In this document: positions 1 to 12,945 of the stretch, piece after piece | How positions within the stretch are numbered: the stretch's first letter is position 1 | Layout: every line of letters begins with the position of its first letter | Assembly (NCBI RefSeq): GCF_037176765.1 | Contig: NC_090024.1 | Span: forward strand, 153,635,278-153,699,277 | DNA: 64,000 nucleotides | Direction: 5' to 3' | DNA from: Anolis sagrei | Taxonomy: Eukaryota; Chordata; Lepidosauria; Squamata; Anolidae | Made by a program: the position numbers and the translations under genes | Notes under the pieces: generated by a model | What the model saw: the letters and a program-made list of their open reading frames with translations, nothing else | Told to the model about the DNA's origin: nothing | Databases searched by the model: none

Positions 1-238
1 AATTCTTTGAATCTGTCTTCTAATTTGTCATTTGTTTTATATAACATTCAAAGACCATATTGTTTTAAATTTGTTAGATTGTTTAGATTGCTATAGAATC
101 ATGTGAGTTTTACAAGGTCTTTAGCTTTCTTTCCTACTCACCGCTGGTGCCTCACCAGACTACACACCTCAGCATTGTGTAGCATTGATCTGTGACAGTT
201 AAAGTGGAATCAAACTGCATTCATTCTACAGTGTAGAT
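1..238. other. Unique AT-rich intergenic sequence
   Basis: I see no gene, RNA or recognisable repeat here. It ends with the 8-bp target duplication of the next element. Confidence 0.6.
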
Positions 239-825
239 CAGTGGCTCCCAACCTATGGTCTGTGGACCGCCAGTGGTCCCCAAGAACTAAAATATGGTCC
301 GTGACCTCACCATTATTACACAGTTACAATGAGAGCGACTGGTCTCGCAGAACCCTTTTTTTATTACAGAGTCAACAAGGATATTGGGAGGGGAGAGGCT
401 GACTACCCATGAAAGGCATGACAACAAGGCCTCCTGACTGCTGTTTCTCCTCCTCCCTCCCTCCCCCCCCCCCCCGAGCAGAGCCGTTCCATGTGGCACC
501 TGGAAGTGAGGTGCCTTGGTATTTTTGTTTTTAGGCCTGTTCCTGGTGTTATTTGGGGTGCTGATTCAGAACACTATATTGGATAGACCACATCAGCTCT
601 AGATTATTAAATATGGTTTTCTGTGGGTGACCAGATGGCGACTACTGGACACCATATGTTCTATCAGAAACTAGGGCTGATGTGGTCTATCCAATGGTCG
701 TTTCTGAATCAGCACCCCAAATAACCAAACCAAATCTAAAGTTGACCAAAAACTGATTCATAACCCTTTCGGTACTAATGTTGGAGAGTGGTCCCTGGTC
801 AAAGGGGTCCCACTGGGAACCACTG
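239..825. mobile_element. Non-autonomous hAT element, complete, with 8-bp target duplication
   Basis: The ends are CAGTGGCTCCCAACC and its inverted partner GGGAACCACTG, flanked on both sides by GTGTAGAT (231-238 and 826-833). The interior holds a long palindrome: TTGGATAGACCACATCAGC at about 579-597 recurs inverted at about 676-694. It has no transposase. The target duplication and the CAG..CTG ends are typical of hAT transposons. Confidence 0.8.
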
Positions 826-2353
826 GTGTAGATGCACCCTAGGGTTTGGAAGGCAACTGAGAAGAAACTAGACAAGATCCCGAAGTGCAGAGTATATCAT
901 TGAATAGTAAAGTTAGAACTGTCCATGCCATTATATTCCTAATTTTTATGTATGGTTGTGCTAATGCTGTGATTCAAATTTCTGTTTGATAAAAAGAGGG
1001 TGAGACAAAATGACCCATGGGGCCCTATTTGGAGAAGAAAGCACCAAGAGACAATTTAGAAAGTTCAAAGAGGACTGTCAAGGCAATTATGAAAGCACAG
1101 AAATGTATGAGCAAAGAAACCTGAAAGAACTTCTAAAAAGACATCCCTTCCTGGGTCTGATACAAAAGCGGTTAGGAAAAAACAAAAAACATTTCATTAC
1201 ATACCAGTATTCATGCTTAATTTTATAGTCATTTCTTGTTATATGGATTTTTTCCTGATGAATATATATAGTGGGGTTGTTCTATAATGATACAGTGCTA
1301 TTTTTCATAGCCAACCAACAGATCTTTTATGTAGATACACAAGGCTATAAATTCCTGTTCAAGTTGCTATACTTTGGAAAGAACAGAACTTTATAAAATT
1401 ATTTTCCATTTTGCAGAATGCCCAAATTAAAGGTTGATTGATTTCCTATATTTTTGAGGGATTGTTTATTAATTCAAAAGTTCACTTCAACAGTTGTAAA
1501 AGCTTATAGAAGATGGCTAAAAGGACAACTATATGAGTCCTGGAGCAAATCAAGCCTGAACTCTCCCCAGAAACCAAGATGACCAAAGTGGGACTGCCGT
1601 ACTTTGGCCATATCACGAGAAGACATCGCTAGGAAAGACAATGATGTTTGGTAAATTAGTAGGCAATAGAAAAAAGAAGACGGCCACATTACATGTGGAT
1701 AGATTCAGTTAAGGAAACCACGGCCCAGAGTATGCAAAACTTGACTGGAGCCAATGATAATAGGGTGACTTGGAGGCTGTCATTCATAGGGTTGCCACGA
1801 ATCCAAGTTGACAATAACAACGTAAAATTCTGGTTCCTGTGTCACTGAATGGGATGCACATAAGCTGTATGAGGGGAAATAAAAACTTCCAATAGAAAGA
1901 AGATCACAATGAAATAGGACACTAAATATATTATTAAATCAATCACAATGTTCATCACAATCTAGCAGCTAGTACTTGAATGATATCTTGTCACCCAAAC
2001 CAGAGTTTGCATAAATAAATTTGCATCAGAGATATTAATAGAGTGGAGAAATTGTAACTATCTCACATTGATATGCTAAATAACTTTAATAGCAAACCCA
2101 GAAGTCAGGGAACAAATAAATATAACATGTCTTGACCCCCTTGGCATTATTTCATTGAATGATGAAACGTAATTCACAAAATTAATTAGTAGTTTATTCT
2201 TGTAACTTTGAAGAATTTTTTTCCCAACAATTCTTAAAACAGATTCATTTTTCCCTTTATATTTTTCTTTTTAGTCTAAAAATAGGAAAAACTTTATGTC
2301 TAGGTGGTGCACAATATATGAAGAACCACCAATGGAAGGGAAACATGTAGTGT
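826..2353. other. 3' flank and 3' untranslated region of CLCA copy A
   Basis: No coding region is supported. The short open frames here have no family signature. Relative to copy B it keeps about 60 bp near 1420-1475. The part nearest 2353 is transcribed 3' sequence of copy A. Confidence 0.5.
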
Positions 2354-2775
2354 TCAATTAACATTTTGACTGGACGCAGTTTGATCCATGCTATCAACAC
2401 TCTCACGATGACTTTTTTTCCACTTATATAAAACATATAATGTTATGCCAGCAATAACACACAATACAGCAACACATACTATGATCACAGAGGCACGTGA
2501 GGAAGTAGGAGTAGGAGGCGCTGCACGAAGGAGCAGAGTGGCCCTTGCAATATTGGATACTTCCCCAATATTGTTGTTTTCATCAATGGCACGAATGGCA
2601 AAGTAGAGTAAGGTGCCATTTTCTTTTGTGAGATCATCTGGCTTATACCGAAAGGTCTGTTTGACTCCAGAAAATTCAGGCATCAGATCAGAAGTGTCCA
2701 AAGAAGTGGCACTAGGAAAGTTAATCTCTACTAAGTCCAATGGGTTTGAACTGACTTTTATTTCATATCTGTCAG
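2354..2775 (-). CDS. CLCA copy A exon 14: membrane segment and tail
   Basis: 422 nt including TGA. It encodes [20 protein letters not shown], then [20 protein letters not shown] and [11 protein letters not shown] proline/serine/threonine linker follows, then one hydrophobic membrane segment ([20 protein letters not shown]) and a basic cytosolic tail [14 protein letters not shown] ending QNVN. This predicts a type I anchored protein, like CLCA2 rather than the fully secreted CLCA1. A candidate polyadenylation signal (AATAAA on the minus strand) lies at 2193-2198. Confidence 0.9.
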
Positions 2776-4437
2776 CTGAAAAACATGGGAGAGATGACAC
2801 ATTCACATTAGGCTACATGAACTAAATCGTGACTCTAAATCCGAGGTGTCAAACTTGTGGCCCTCCAGATGTTTGGGCCTTCAACTCCCAGAAGTCCTGG
2901 CCACTTTATCCAATTGCCAACACATCTGGAGGGCCACAAGTCTGACACCACTGCTCTAAGCAAACTGTGAAATAATAGTAGTACTGTATTTCCCAAAAAA
3001 TAAGGCCGGGTCTTATATTAATTTTTGCTCCAAAAGATTAGGGCTTATTTTCAGGGGATAGCTTTCTTTTTCGTGTACACCAATCTACCTTTATTCATGT
3101 CCAACAATCTATATTCATGTCACTTTCTTCTGGAACATAGTTGTAATATTCTAGCAATAATATCTATATTGAATTTTATATAATAATAATATTTTATAAT
3201 TCAATTTGTCTCTTGTGTGTTGCAATGGATGTACTACAGTAATTGGTAATTTTAACTGGATCTTATTTTTTGGGGTAGGGCATATTTTCAGGGAAACAGG
3301 GTAGTAGTTTCCCTGCAAGCCCTTAAAATAAAACTTACCGGGCTGTCATAACTCCTCCCTAGAAGGCCTCCTGGAGTGTAGAAATGATGTGCCAGGAGTT
3401 TGGGGGGGGGGGGGGGTTGGTCGTGTCAAGAACCACTCGAGAAACTGCAAGTCGCTTCTGGTGTGAGAAAATTGGCCGTCTGCAACAACGTTGCCCAGGG
3501 GACACCCAGATGTTTTGATGTTTTCTCATCCTGTGGGAGGCTTCTCTCATGCATGCCAGGAGATGGGGGGCCAGGAGCGATTTGGGGCCCCCAGCCTCCT
3601 GGCACGTCATTTCTATACCCAAAGAAATGAGATGGGAAATGGGGACTGATCCCTGGGTAGTCACAAGATTGAGTCCCAACAGGCCCCATTCCCCATTAGA
3701 CCCAGGTCTTTCAGGAAGGCCTGGGTCTAATGCAGTATCAAATTCATTTGGGATAAAGCAGGGTTTACCTGCTTTGTCCCGAATTAACTCTCTTTTACTG
3801 GAGGGGTCATTTGGATGCCCCCAGTAAAAGTCTGATAGGGCCCGCATTTTGGGCCCTGTCTGGAAGGGCTCCAGGTCTCCATTCAGATGGAAATGATTTT
3901 GTTGTTGTGGAATCGACCTATATCTGCCTCTGGCTAACATGTTCTCTAACTGTGAATTCAGGAGACACCACCATGCAGCATAAAGAAAATGCACCCAGAC
4001 AGCCAAACAATAGTAACAAATGCCTCAAAAAGAAAGAATGAAAGACGAGAACCCTGAATTTAACTGTGGGATGGAACCACTTTGCCATCTACTAAAACAA
4101 GTGAGAGCATTGTTAGCAGGTCTGAAGACTATACTTTTTGTCCAAAGGAACCCACCATAAGGTGCAAACCTCCTCATCCCTACCTAATTGAAAACCAAAG
4201 CCAAAAATTCTGTTTCAGAAATAGTTCTTTTCAGCTTTAACATAATTGCCTCTTCTATTACCAGAAAACCACAACTACTAGAGTACAATTTTCTTTATTT
4301 TACTTAAAATTTTAGTTTTGTGTATGTGTGTGGTACTAATGTTGATGGGTTGTTCATCCCCATCCCACAGTAAATCCAACTTTCCTTGCAAGTAACACTG
4401 GACCAACTTGAAGATTGATATCTATTACATTATTATT

Positions 4438-4475
<38 letters not shown>

Positions 4476-7400
4476 ATAATAACAATTATCATCATTACCA
4501 TCATCACCATCATCATCTGATTTTCTCTCTCTCTCTCTCTCTCTCTCTCAAAAAAGGAGATCCATAGTGGCTCACAATAATACCAAGGCCAGGCAGCCCC
4601 CAAGTGTGAGACAACAGAAAGTGAGAGAAATGTACACCTCAGAAGGGAAATTCACTTCTGAAAGAGTTATCATGGGGAAAGGGTGTCTCCACTGAAGCTT
4701 TATCACCAATCTTTGTTTCCACAACAAGCTATTTTTTTCAAAATCCAATTCCCACAGGGACAGAAAGTGGGGTGAAATCTTCTCAAGAGGGGCACAGACA
4801 GCAAAACATGGGTGTTAACCCTTCCCTATGCTATCCAAAAGCCTTTGTGTGTGTGTGTATGTATTTGTCTGGAGTTACACTTAAAAATGTAACTGTTCCG
4901 ACTTATATACAAATTCAACTCAAGAACAAACCCACAGAACCTATCTTGTTGATAATTTGGGGACTGCCTGTACATTACAGTTAAAACTTAAAAATTTCAG
5001 TTAAAACTACAGCAACATTATAATACTACTCTTAATGTTAAGGAAATTGGATAATTAATGTTAATAGAACTAAAAACAGTATTTCCTCTTTATACTGCAG
5101 AAAAGTCAATCTGTTGAACTGATGGGCTCATAAGTTCAACCGTTCAAATCAGAATTGTACAAAATCATAATCATCCCCAGGGGCTGTCCAAGTCAAGACG
5201 AATTCCTCATCCTCATTGTATATTACTTCAAGGTCGGTGATTTTATTTGGTGGAAAGACATCTATATATGTTCCTCCGCCACCTCCTCCTCCTCCGCCAC
5301 CTCCTCCTCCTCCGCCACCTCCTCCGCCACCTCCTCCTCCACCTCCTCCTCCACCTCCTCCTCTTCCAGGAGTAACACCTCCTCCTCCAGGAGGAACAAC
5401 TCCTCCTCCAGGAGAAACACCTCCTCCAGGAGGAGCACCTGTTATAATAATACTACCTCCTGATACTACTCTGTCAAAATTTCCTAGGCCAGGAGTGGGT
5501 GTCGTATCATTCATTACAGGTCTTGGTGGATTCAGAGTCACTGCACCTGTGTGGAAAAAAAATGGAAAAACCTTCATTTTTGTGCTTGATTATTTCCTTT
5601 CATTAATTCTTTTGGATAATGCCAGTTCTGTAAATGCCAACTTTTGTTATATTTTGCCTCCCCATCAAAATGTTGATTCTTCAAAAGCATTACTAATGAT
5701 AAGGATGAACTAGTCTTATATCTTATTATTGAATATGTTATTATACATTTATTTCCCCATACTTAAAATGTCAGAACAAATGCTAGTGCTCCTTTCATTT
5801 TTGTAAAATATATGAAGCTGTGAATCTCCACATGATGAGAAGTTTCTATGGAAGTAGAAGATGACTGGAAATCAGTTTTAAAACACATGCAGATCATTCA
5901 GGAAGATCACCATCCAGATGCCAAAATTTGAAAGCCATTCATTTGTTTATCTTTGGAACCACTGAACCTCTTAAATAAGTCCATGACTGTAACATGTCAA
6001 GTTTTTTCCAAAAGTATGTGTAATCCTGCATATCTTTTGCACTCTTCTGGTGGCGGTAGCTGAAACATTCATTTAGCTATATTGCTCACGTTAAAAATGT
6101 TCTCAGGTAACTGTGCACCAAGAACTCCCCAAAAATTTGGGAACCCTTGCTCAAACCTTGCAACCCCCCCCCCCCAAATTTGGATAAAAGAACTAAAAGA
6201 TTTGCTAACAGATACACTCAAAAACAGTGATAAATGTGTCATGAAATATAGTATGATGATTAGTCAGAAGTATTAAGTTTTCATGCAGCAATACTAAAAA
6301 TGTTTTATTTGTTTTCATTTTAGTTTGTGAAAAATTATTTTAAAATGAACTTCTCATTTACCCCATTCTGATAAATGTTTCTCCTTTATTTTCCATTTTA
6401 AACCTAAGTCACTGAAAACCATTTTTAATAGAGATAACATTTGGCTTAAACGGGTTTTGTGCAGAGGCAATTACAAGCAGTTCCCCAGGTGATGAACATC
6501 TGACTTAGGTATACCTGACCTTGTATACCAATGGGCCTGTCTCTTCCTCACTGCCACAAAATCTCCGTGCTGAGTGAAAGCTTGTCTGTAACTTTCCCTC
6601 CTTTTCCTTTCCTTTGTGTCTGTATCTCTCCCCACTTTTCCTTTCCCTTCATGTCTATATCTCTCGCCTCTTTTCCCTTTCCTTCATGTCTGCATCTTTC
6701 CTCCATTTCCTTTCCTTCATGTCTAACACCGATTTAATTGTCTGGGCTCAATGCTATGCAATCCTGGGATTCTGTAACATTGAACCAGGGCAGTTAAATT
6801 CATTTTACAATATGATGTACCTCAAGGAAGCTGAGGCCGAAGGCACTTCCAGACAGCATCAAAATGTAGGACAAATAAGTGGAACAAAAAATCACAGAAC
6901 CTGACAGCAAGTCCAAACACAGACCTGTCGGTCCCAGTAAATGGTACTCCGCTGTCTTGACACCTTTGTTTGTAGCAGATTTTAGAAATCTGAAATGTGG
7001 ATGGGGATATCCAGTGGAAGTTTTTTTAAAAAAAAATGATTCTCCAAGATGCTCTGGACCTCATATGTGCTCATGCAGATATCTCAATGTACACACAAGC
7101 AAATTTCTTATTATTTCTCTTCATCCAATGTAATTTCAAACTCTGATTAATTTCATAAAGATCAGAACAAAGGAATCCTTGCAGGGAGTTCTCGTTGTAA
7201 TTGTTTTTCATTTGTACTTCCATTTAGCCTCCTGTGTGTCCATGGCTCCAATTATTTACAGCCCAGATCACCTGTTTCAGGATGTTAAAATATGCACATG
7301 CACTGGAGTACTCCACACCAGGGTATACGAACAAACTTGTGAGCTTTCCTTGACTGCAGGGATATACAGTCATGCGAATATGCACATTTGTCGTCCGAAT

Positions 7401-10400
7401 CAGGTTTTAAACACACATTTTTAACACATGTTTTTCAGATGTTAATCCGAATCAGCATACGTATTACTGAAACATCCTTTCATCATCCCACTTTCTTCCA
7501 CATTTTAAGGGCATGTGTAAAGGGCCCTAAATAAATAGGTGAGGCTCTCAATTGCTGGAAGCTTTGGTGTTCTAACACTTTTATTTTTAAAGAAAGAATT
7601 CTACACATGCAGCAACTGTAATGCACCTCTTTTGGCACTTTTTGCCACTGAGCATTATACTTTGGGGGATGATGAAGTTTCTTGGGCTCCATCATCCCCC
7701 TGTGCATCAGGCTTCTTCCAACTTACATAAAAATTCAATTTAAGAATGAACCTATAGAACCTAACTTGTCTGTAATCCAAGGATTGCCTGTACACATCCT
7801 GCCCAGGACCTAGAGCCAGATCTCCAAACTCCTGGATATATAGTCATTGTGCCATAGGTTGTTTGTTAGGTTGTTTTGCACAGAGCTATACAGTATTTGA
7901 TATTTATAATAATTGTTATATGTCTCATGTTTTGTGTTTATTTACAATACAAGGAGTCCAGTCAAAAGCTATTCCTCAGATCTAAAAAATGCCGAACTTA
8001 CTCTCTTCAAGTGCTGGAGTTCAGAGATGATCAAAGACTCACTGTTAGACTTAAGCTACTTGTTCTTTTATACAGATTTGTATCAAGCTTGCTTCTCTTT
8101 TTACAACAATATCCCATCATCTTCGCATGAATATGAATAAGTCCTTATGTGTTTTTAATCGTTATTAAAAACACATTATTTTTTCATTGGATTTTTAAAA
8201 ATCTATTTGTGCTATTACTTTTTCTTTATTAACATTTCATGTATTGGCTTTCCTAACCTCTTACTGCTTATCACTTGCAAGTTACATTTCAGATTGTAAG
8301 TCTAAAGTCCACATACTCAGCTGCAGAAAAAGTTCAAGTAACAAACACTGGTGATTCATAAATTCCAAATATTTCTTTTTCATAATCAGTAACTACATTA
8401 AAGTCACTACTCCGTACTGCAGCACCTTCTTGACAAGATCAACCAGATTCCCCTTTTCATTTATTAATGGAACCACACTGAGGGCCTGCCCAGACTGTAC
8501 CTTCATCCCAGGAGTTCCTGCTTCAAACTGGAGGGTGGCCAAACAATGTCCCCTGAAAATGTGGGAACAATTGCTACAAAGCCCCAAAATTGCAAAATTT
8601 TCGGGTGTGGGAATATCCCAGTTTTGGCCAGAAAATGTATGTCCCTACACTCAGAAAATACGGGTTTTTTATATTGGGTTTGTTCCTGGGTTATACATGT
8701 CGCTTCCTGATTGGTTGTATTCTAAAAACGTGGCAAACGTTGACTAGATGATGAAAACTTTCTCCTTGCAAGAGAAACTCCACATATTTAATGACGTTTG
8801 TGGCTCACAAACAAAGGTTTTGCCTTGTAATCAACTTTCCCCATGTTTTTATGATAAAATCAATGAGGAACAGACATGTATAACCCAAGAACATCACCCT
8901 GTTGCTCCATGCCACAAGTACACCATAAAACCTGTCTGCACAGATGGCCAGGCAGTCTCTAAAAATGGTGATAATGACTAAGTTCTATTCCTGGCTTGAA
9001 AGTGTGTGTTTCAGTTTGATTGTGTAGTACTGCCTTCAATAGTAGTGGTCCTACTCCAGAAACTTTGTTTGTGTGCCAGAAACTCAATTAAACATGCGGA
9101 TAGCAACTTTGTCTTGTCAGGACAAGGTTGTCACCCTGTAGTCAACGTTGTAACATCTATCATGAACAGACATGTATAACCAGGAACAGCACCCCATAGT
9201 TCCCAGGCACAAGTGCATGGCCCCACTTGTCTACACAGATGGCCACCCAGGCTATATAACCCAGGAACTGAACGTATACAATGAGTCGCATATTCAAATC
9301 TTAATTTTTTTAAATAAACTGCTGAAATTTCCAACGGATGTCCTGCAACGGAAATCTTAGAGGTTGCAAAATCCCAGGACAAAGCAGCAAGTGTGGACGA
9401 TGGAGGCAGAAATCCTAGGACTAGCAGGTCTGTATGTGGACCTCTTCTCAGGTTCGGTGGGATTTTTTAATCCCTTACGAAAACCTGCAATTTGGTGCTG
9501 TCTGGAACCGCCCTGAGTTGCATCCTCACATTGACATTTTCCATACTGGAATTTTAAATTGTAATAAATTTGATTGTGGTAATTTTACCATTTTTCTCCC
9601 TGCTCCAAAAATAACCTTGAAAATGTGCTTTTCATCATTTGGGATTTATTATGAAAGAAACCAATAATTAAGCTGTTGCAGAAATAAAGGCATGTTCTGT
9701 GCTTGTATTATTTTTAAGTAGAAAAAACATTTTTTTCTCTGTGTAGGACACTTGCTTTCTATGCAGAAAATGCAATATTCTTTTTAAAGGAATCACATGC
9801 ATCTTAAACAGATTAAATCATAAATGGCCAAGGTTTTCATCTATCCAGGAAACTCCTCAATAGCATTACCCCACATATGGGAAACCCAGTTTTGTCTATT
9901 ACTTGACGATTTTAAAATATTCTTTCCATCTTTATCCCATGCCGCTGCTACATGGGTATGGATACTGCAGCTACATTAGCAAAAAGGGAAAGTAACTGTT
10001 TCCCACCCAATCAACATAACGTGTAACATAAAACGTTTATAAACAGTTTGTAAATCCAATTATCAATTCAGTTACAGTGCACCCATGGAACCAATGTTAC
10101 TTATGTGTCCACTTACCAAATTCCCATACATTCGATGGATCTAACCAAGCTGGAACTAACAACTGCATTTATTTCAGATGTCGCTAGAGACTTCAGGGCC
10201 CATCTAGACAGCCCCTTTAATGCGGGAGTTACCACAATAAAAAGGGAGCTGTCCAGATGACATCCTGGATAAACCCGAATTAATTTGCCACAAACCAGGA
10301 TAGTGGTTTGATAGTGGGTTTATTCCGTGCCTTTTTGGAAGGCATGGGATAAACCCACTACTTCTGGAAACCCACTACTGCAGTCCAGACAGTAGTCCCA

Positions 10401-12905
10401 CAGTTTTCTGTGAGGATACCAACTCCCTCCCCAAAAAGTCCCCAAAAGCAGTGTAAAAAACAAAAGAACTTACCCAGCCTCTATTAGAGGGCTATTGGAG
10501 CACTCCTGGCGCGTACAAATGATGCACCAGAAGAAAGGGGGAGGGGAGGGAAATCGCTCCCCTCCGCTTCTCCTGGTGTGTCATTTGTATGCACCAGGAG
10601 AGCTCCAACAGCCCTCTAATAGAGGCTGGGTAAGTTCTTTTGTTTTTTACACTGCTTTTGGGGAGTGTGTTAGTGTCCAAGTGTTCTCTCACAAAGTTCA
10701 GGGAGAATGTCTGTACACCTACCCCAGAAAGCATGTGTGTGGATAGAGGCTCAGGAACATCCGTGTTTTTTAAAACATGGATGCTCCTGGGATAAAGGGC
10801 TGTGTGGAAGGGCCCTCACTCAGAGATCTGCATCTACTTGGTGACTGCATTTATGATTATGATTATGTTTATCAATACCCTGCTTTCTCTCTCTAAAAAG
10901 AGAGTTAGGGACCTTCCGTATAGCCATAAAACCCAGAATATCAAGGCAGAAAATCCCACAATATCTGCTTTGAAGTGGGTTATCTGAGTACACACTTCCA
11001 TATACTCCAGTTCAAAGCAGATAATGTGGGATTTTGTTTAGCTGTGTGGAAGGGGCATTACTGTAGCTTACAGTAAAATCAATACAATATAAATATAGTA
11101 CAATACAAAACCTGAAATACACAAACATTAAAATAGAATTAAATGTTAATGGTATTAAAAATGAAACAGAAGCTGGGTGACTATCCATCAAGAGTGCTTT
11201 CACTTTGTGTTCCTACATGGCTGGGATTGGATGGCCATTGTGGCCCAGCTATGATTCTATGATTCTACAGCTCTTTAGGAAGGCAAAAAAGACTGCCAAA
11301 ATATTGTTTTAAACACATGTAAGAATTAGGAAAATGTTTAACTGAAACCCCTCCAACGCATTCATTTTGGCACGCTATGTTAGGAAGCACAACTAATAGG
11401 ATTACAACAGACTGAGTGAATGACTGTGTAACTGTATGCTCACCCTTGTTGCAAAATCAAATCTATACAAAATTAACCAAGGAAATTGGAAAAAGAATGG
11501 TAAAAAGCCCCTGTATTTCCATAAGGATTTCACATCCTCAGAATTTCTATCGCCACCAACATCATGCTCTACAGTTTTCCTAGAATTTGGTTACTTACCA
11601 GTAGCATCTACATAACCCGATACATGCATAGCTTGACTTTGCCTACGGTTCCTTCTAGAAGTCTTGCCTTGCCCTTGAACACTCACTTTGATGCTGTATC
11701 TGCCATTGTCACTGTAAGCTATAAAATACCTTGAATAGATCCCATCATTCTTTATAATATCAGCACCTTAATACATAAAATACTGAGAATTAATAATTAT
11801 CTATGTATTTTATAGTCAAAATATCTCTGTATCTATGTATGTATTTTTCAGGGTGGCTGAAACTTCCAGAGAACCCCATGACTCCTGCCAACAGTAGATC
11901 TTGGCACACAGACCTCCCATGACCAACAAAAAATACTTACAGGAGTTTGGGAGTTATAATTCACCCCACATGCAGAAAGCCTTGTGGCTCCCACCAACAA
12001 TGGATCTGGACCAAACTTGGCACACGTGCCCAGCATATGAACTCCATGAGGCTGGATCTGGGCCAAACCTGGCACCCATACTCATCATAACCATTTTAAA
12101 ATATTGGTGGGTTTTTTTTGGGGGGGGTGGGGTGGGGGGATTGACCCTGGATAATGGAAGCAGCAGTCCACACGCAAATCACTGGTGTGTATCCTACATC
12201 CAGAGAGCCACATGTATTTCTAATGGGACCACTCATAAAATCCAAAAACCAGACGACAATTTCTAATATTTATCATTTCAAAGAACCTAACCCAGGCATT
12301 GCTGGGTACCTAAACTAGTCTACAGTAAACATCTCACTGATGGCCAGTTTTTAAACATCGTAACAGATGTATGATATGTTCACATAATGGTATCCTCCTG
12401 TTTTCAGGGAAATAAAGAGTAAATAATTGTTAGGAGTAATTTCAGAAAAGAAAAGAAAAACATTCAAAAATAGTAAAGCAGAAACAAGAGCAGTAGCAGC
12501 AATTCAGCAGATCAGAAATGTCTATAGCCAGCAGTTGAGAGATTGAGTTTAAGCAATTCAGGAGCAGAGTCAAGCTTAAAGGTTATAAAAGACGTTATTC
12601 AAAGGATTACATATCCAGTTAGGAAAATTAACAGGACCTTGCTGTCTAACTATCAAACTCACAGCAGACATTTTGTCTCTTCATGTTCACAGGAGAAGAA
12701 CAAAATAAGAACAAATGGATGACTCGGGCTTGCCATGTGCTCAGAAAAAGAGGTGTGTCCCTGAAAAGTATCAGTCTAATAAGAAAGATGGGGAGGAGAG
12801 AAAGGAGGAAAGGCAGATGGAGAGGCCAATGGGAGAAGGACTTTTCCTTGTCAACAAACTTATCTGCCTATCTAAGTGAGGACTACAAGCTTGTGCCAGG
12901 ACGTT

Positions 12906-12945
<40 letters not shown>

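Larger units (their letters stand above)
5547..11598. other. CLCA copy A intron 12
   Basis: A 6-kb intron. It holds a 34-bp minisatellite (6590-6730), a 1-kb DNA element (8482-9513), a 620-bp palindromic DNA element (10196-10815), a 150-bp MITE (10908-11057) and a CR1 tail (about 11214-11267). The rest is unique AT-rich sequence. I see no gene in it. Confidence 0.7.

Noticed and set aside
5216-5713. Proline-rich open frame on the plus strand (and its B counterpart 46395-46829)
   Set aside because: It is the antisense of the glycine-rich CLCA exon 13; the minus strand has splice sites, family signatures and phase agreement.
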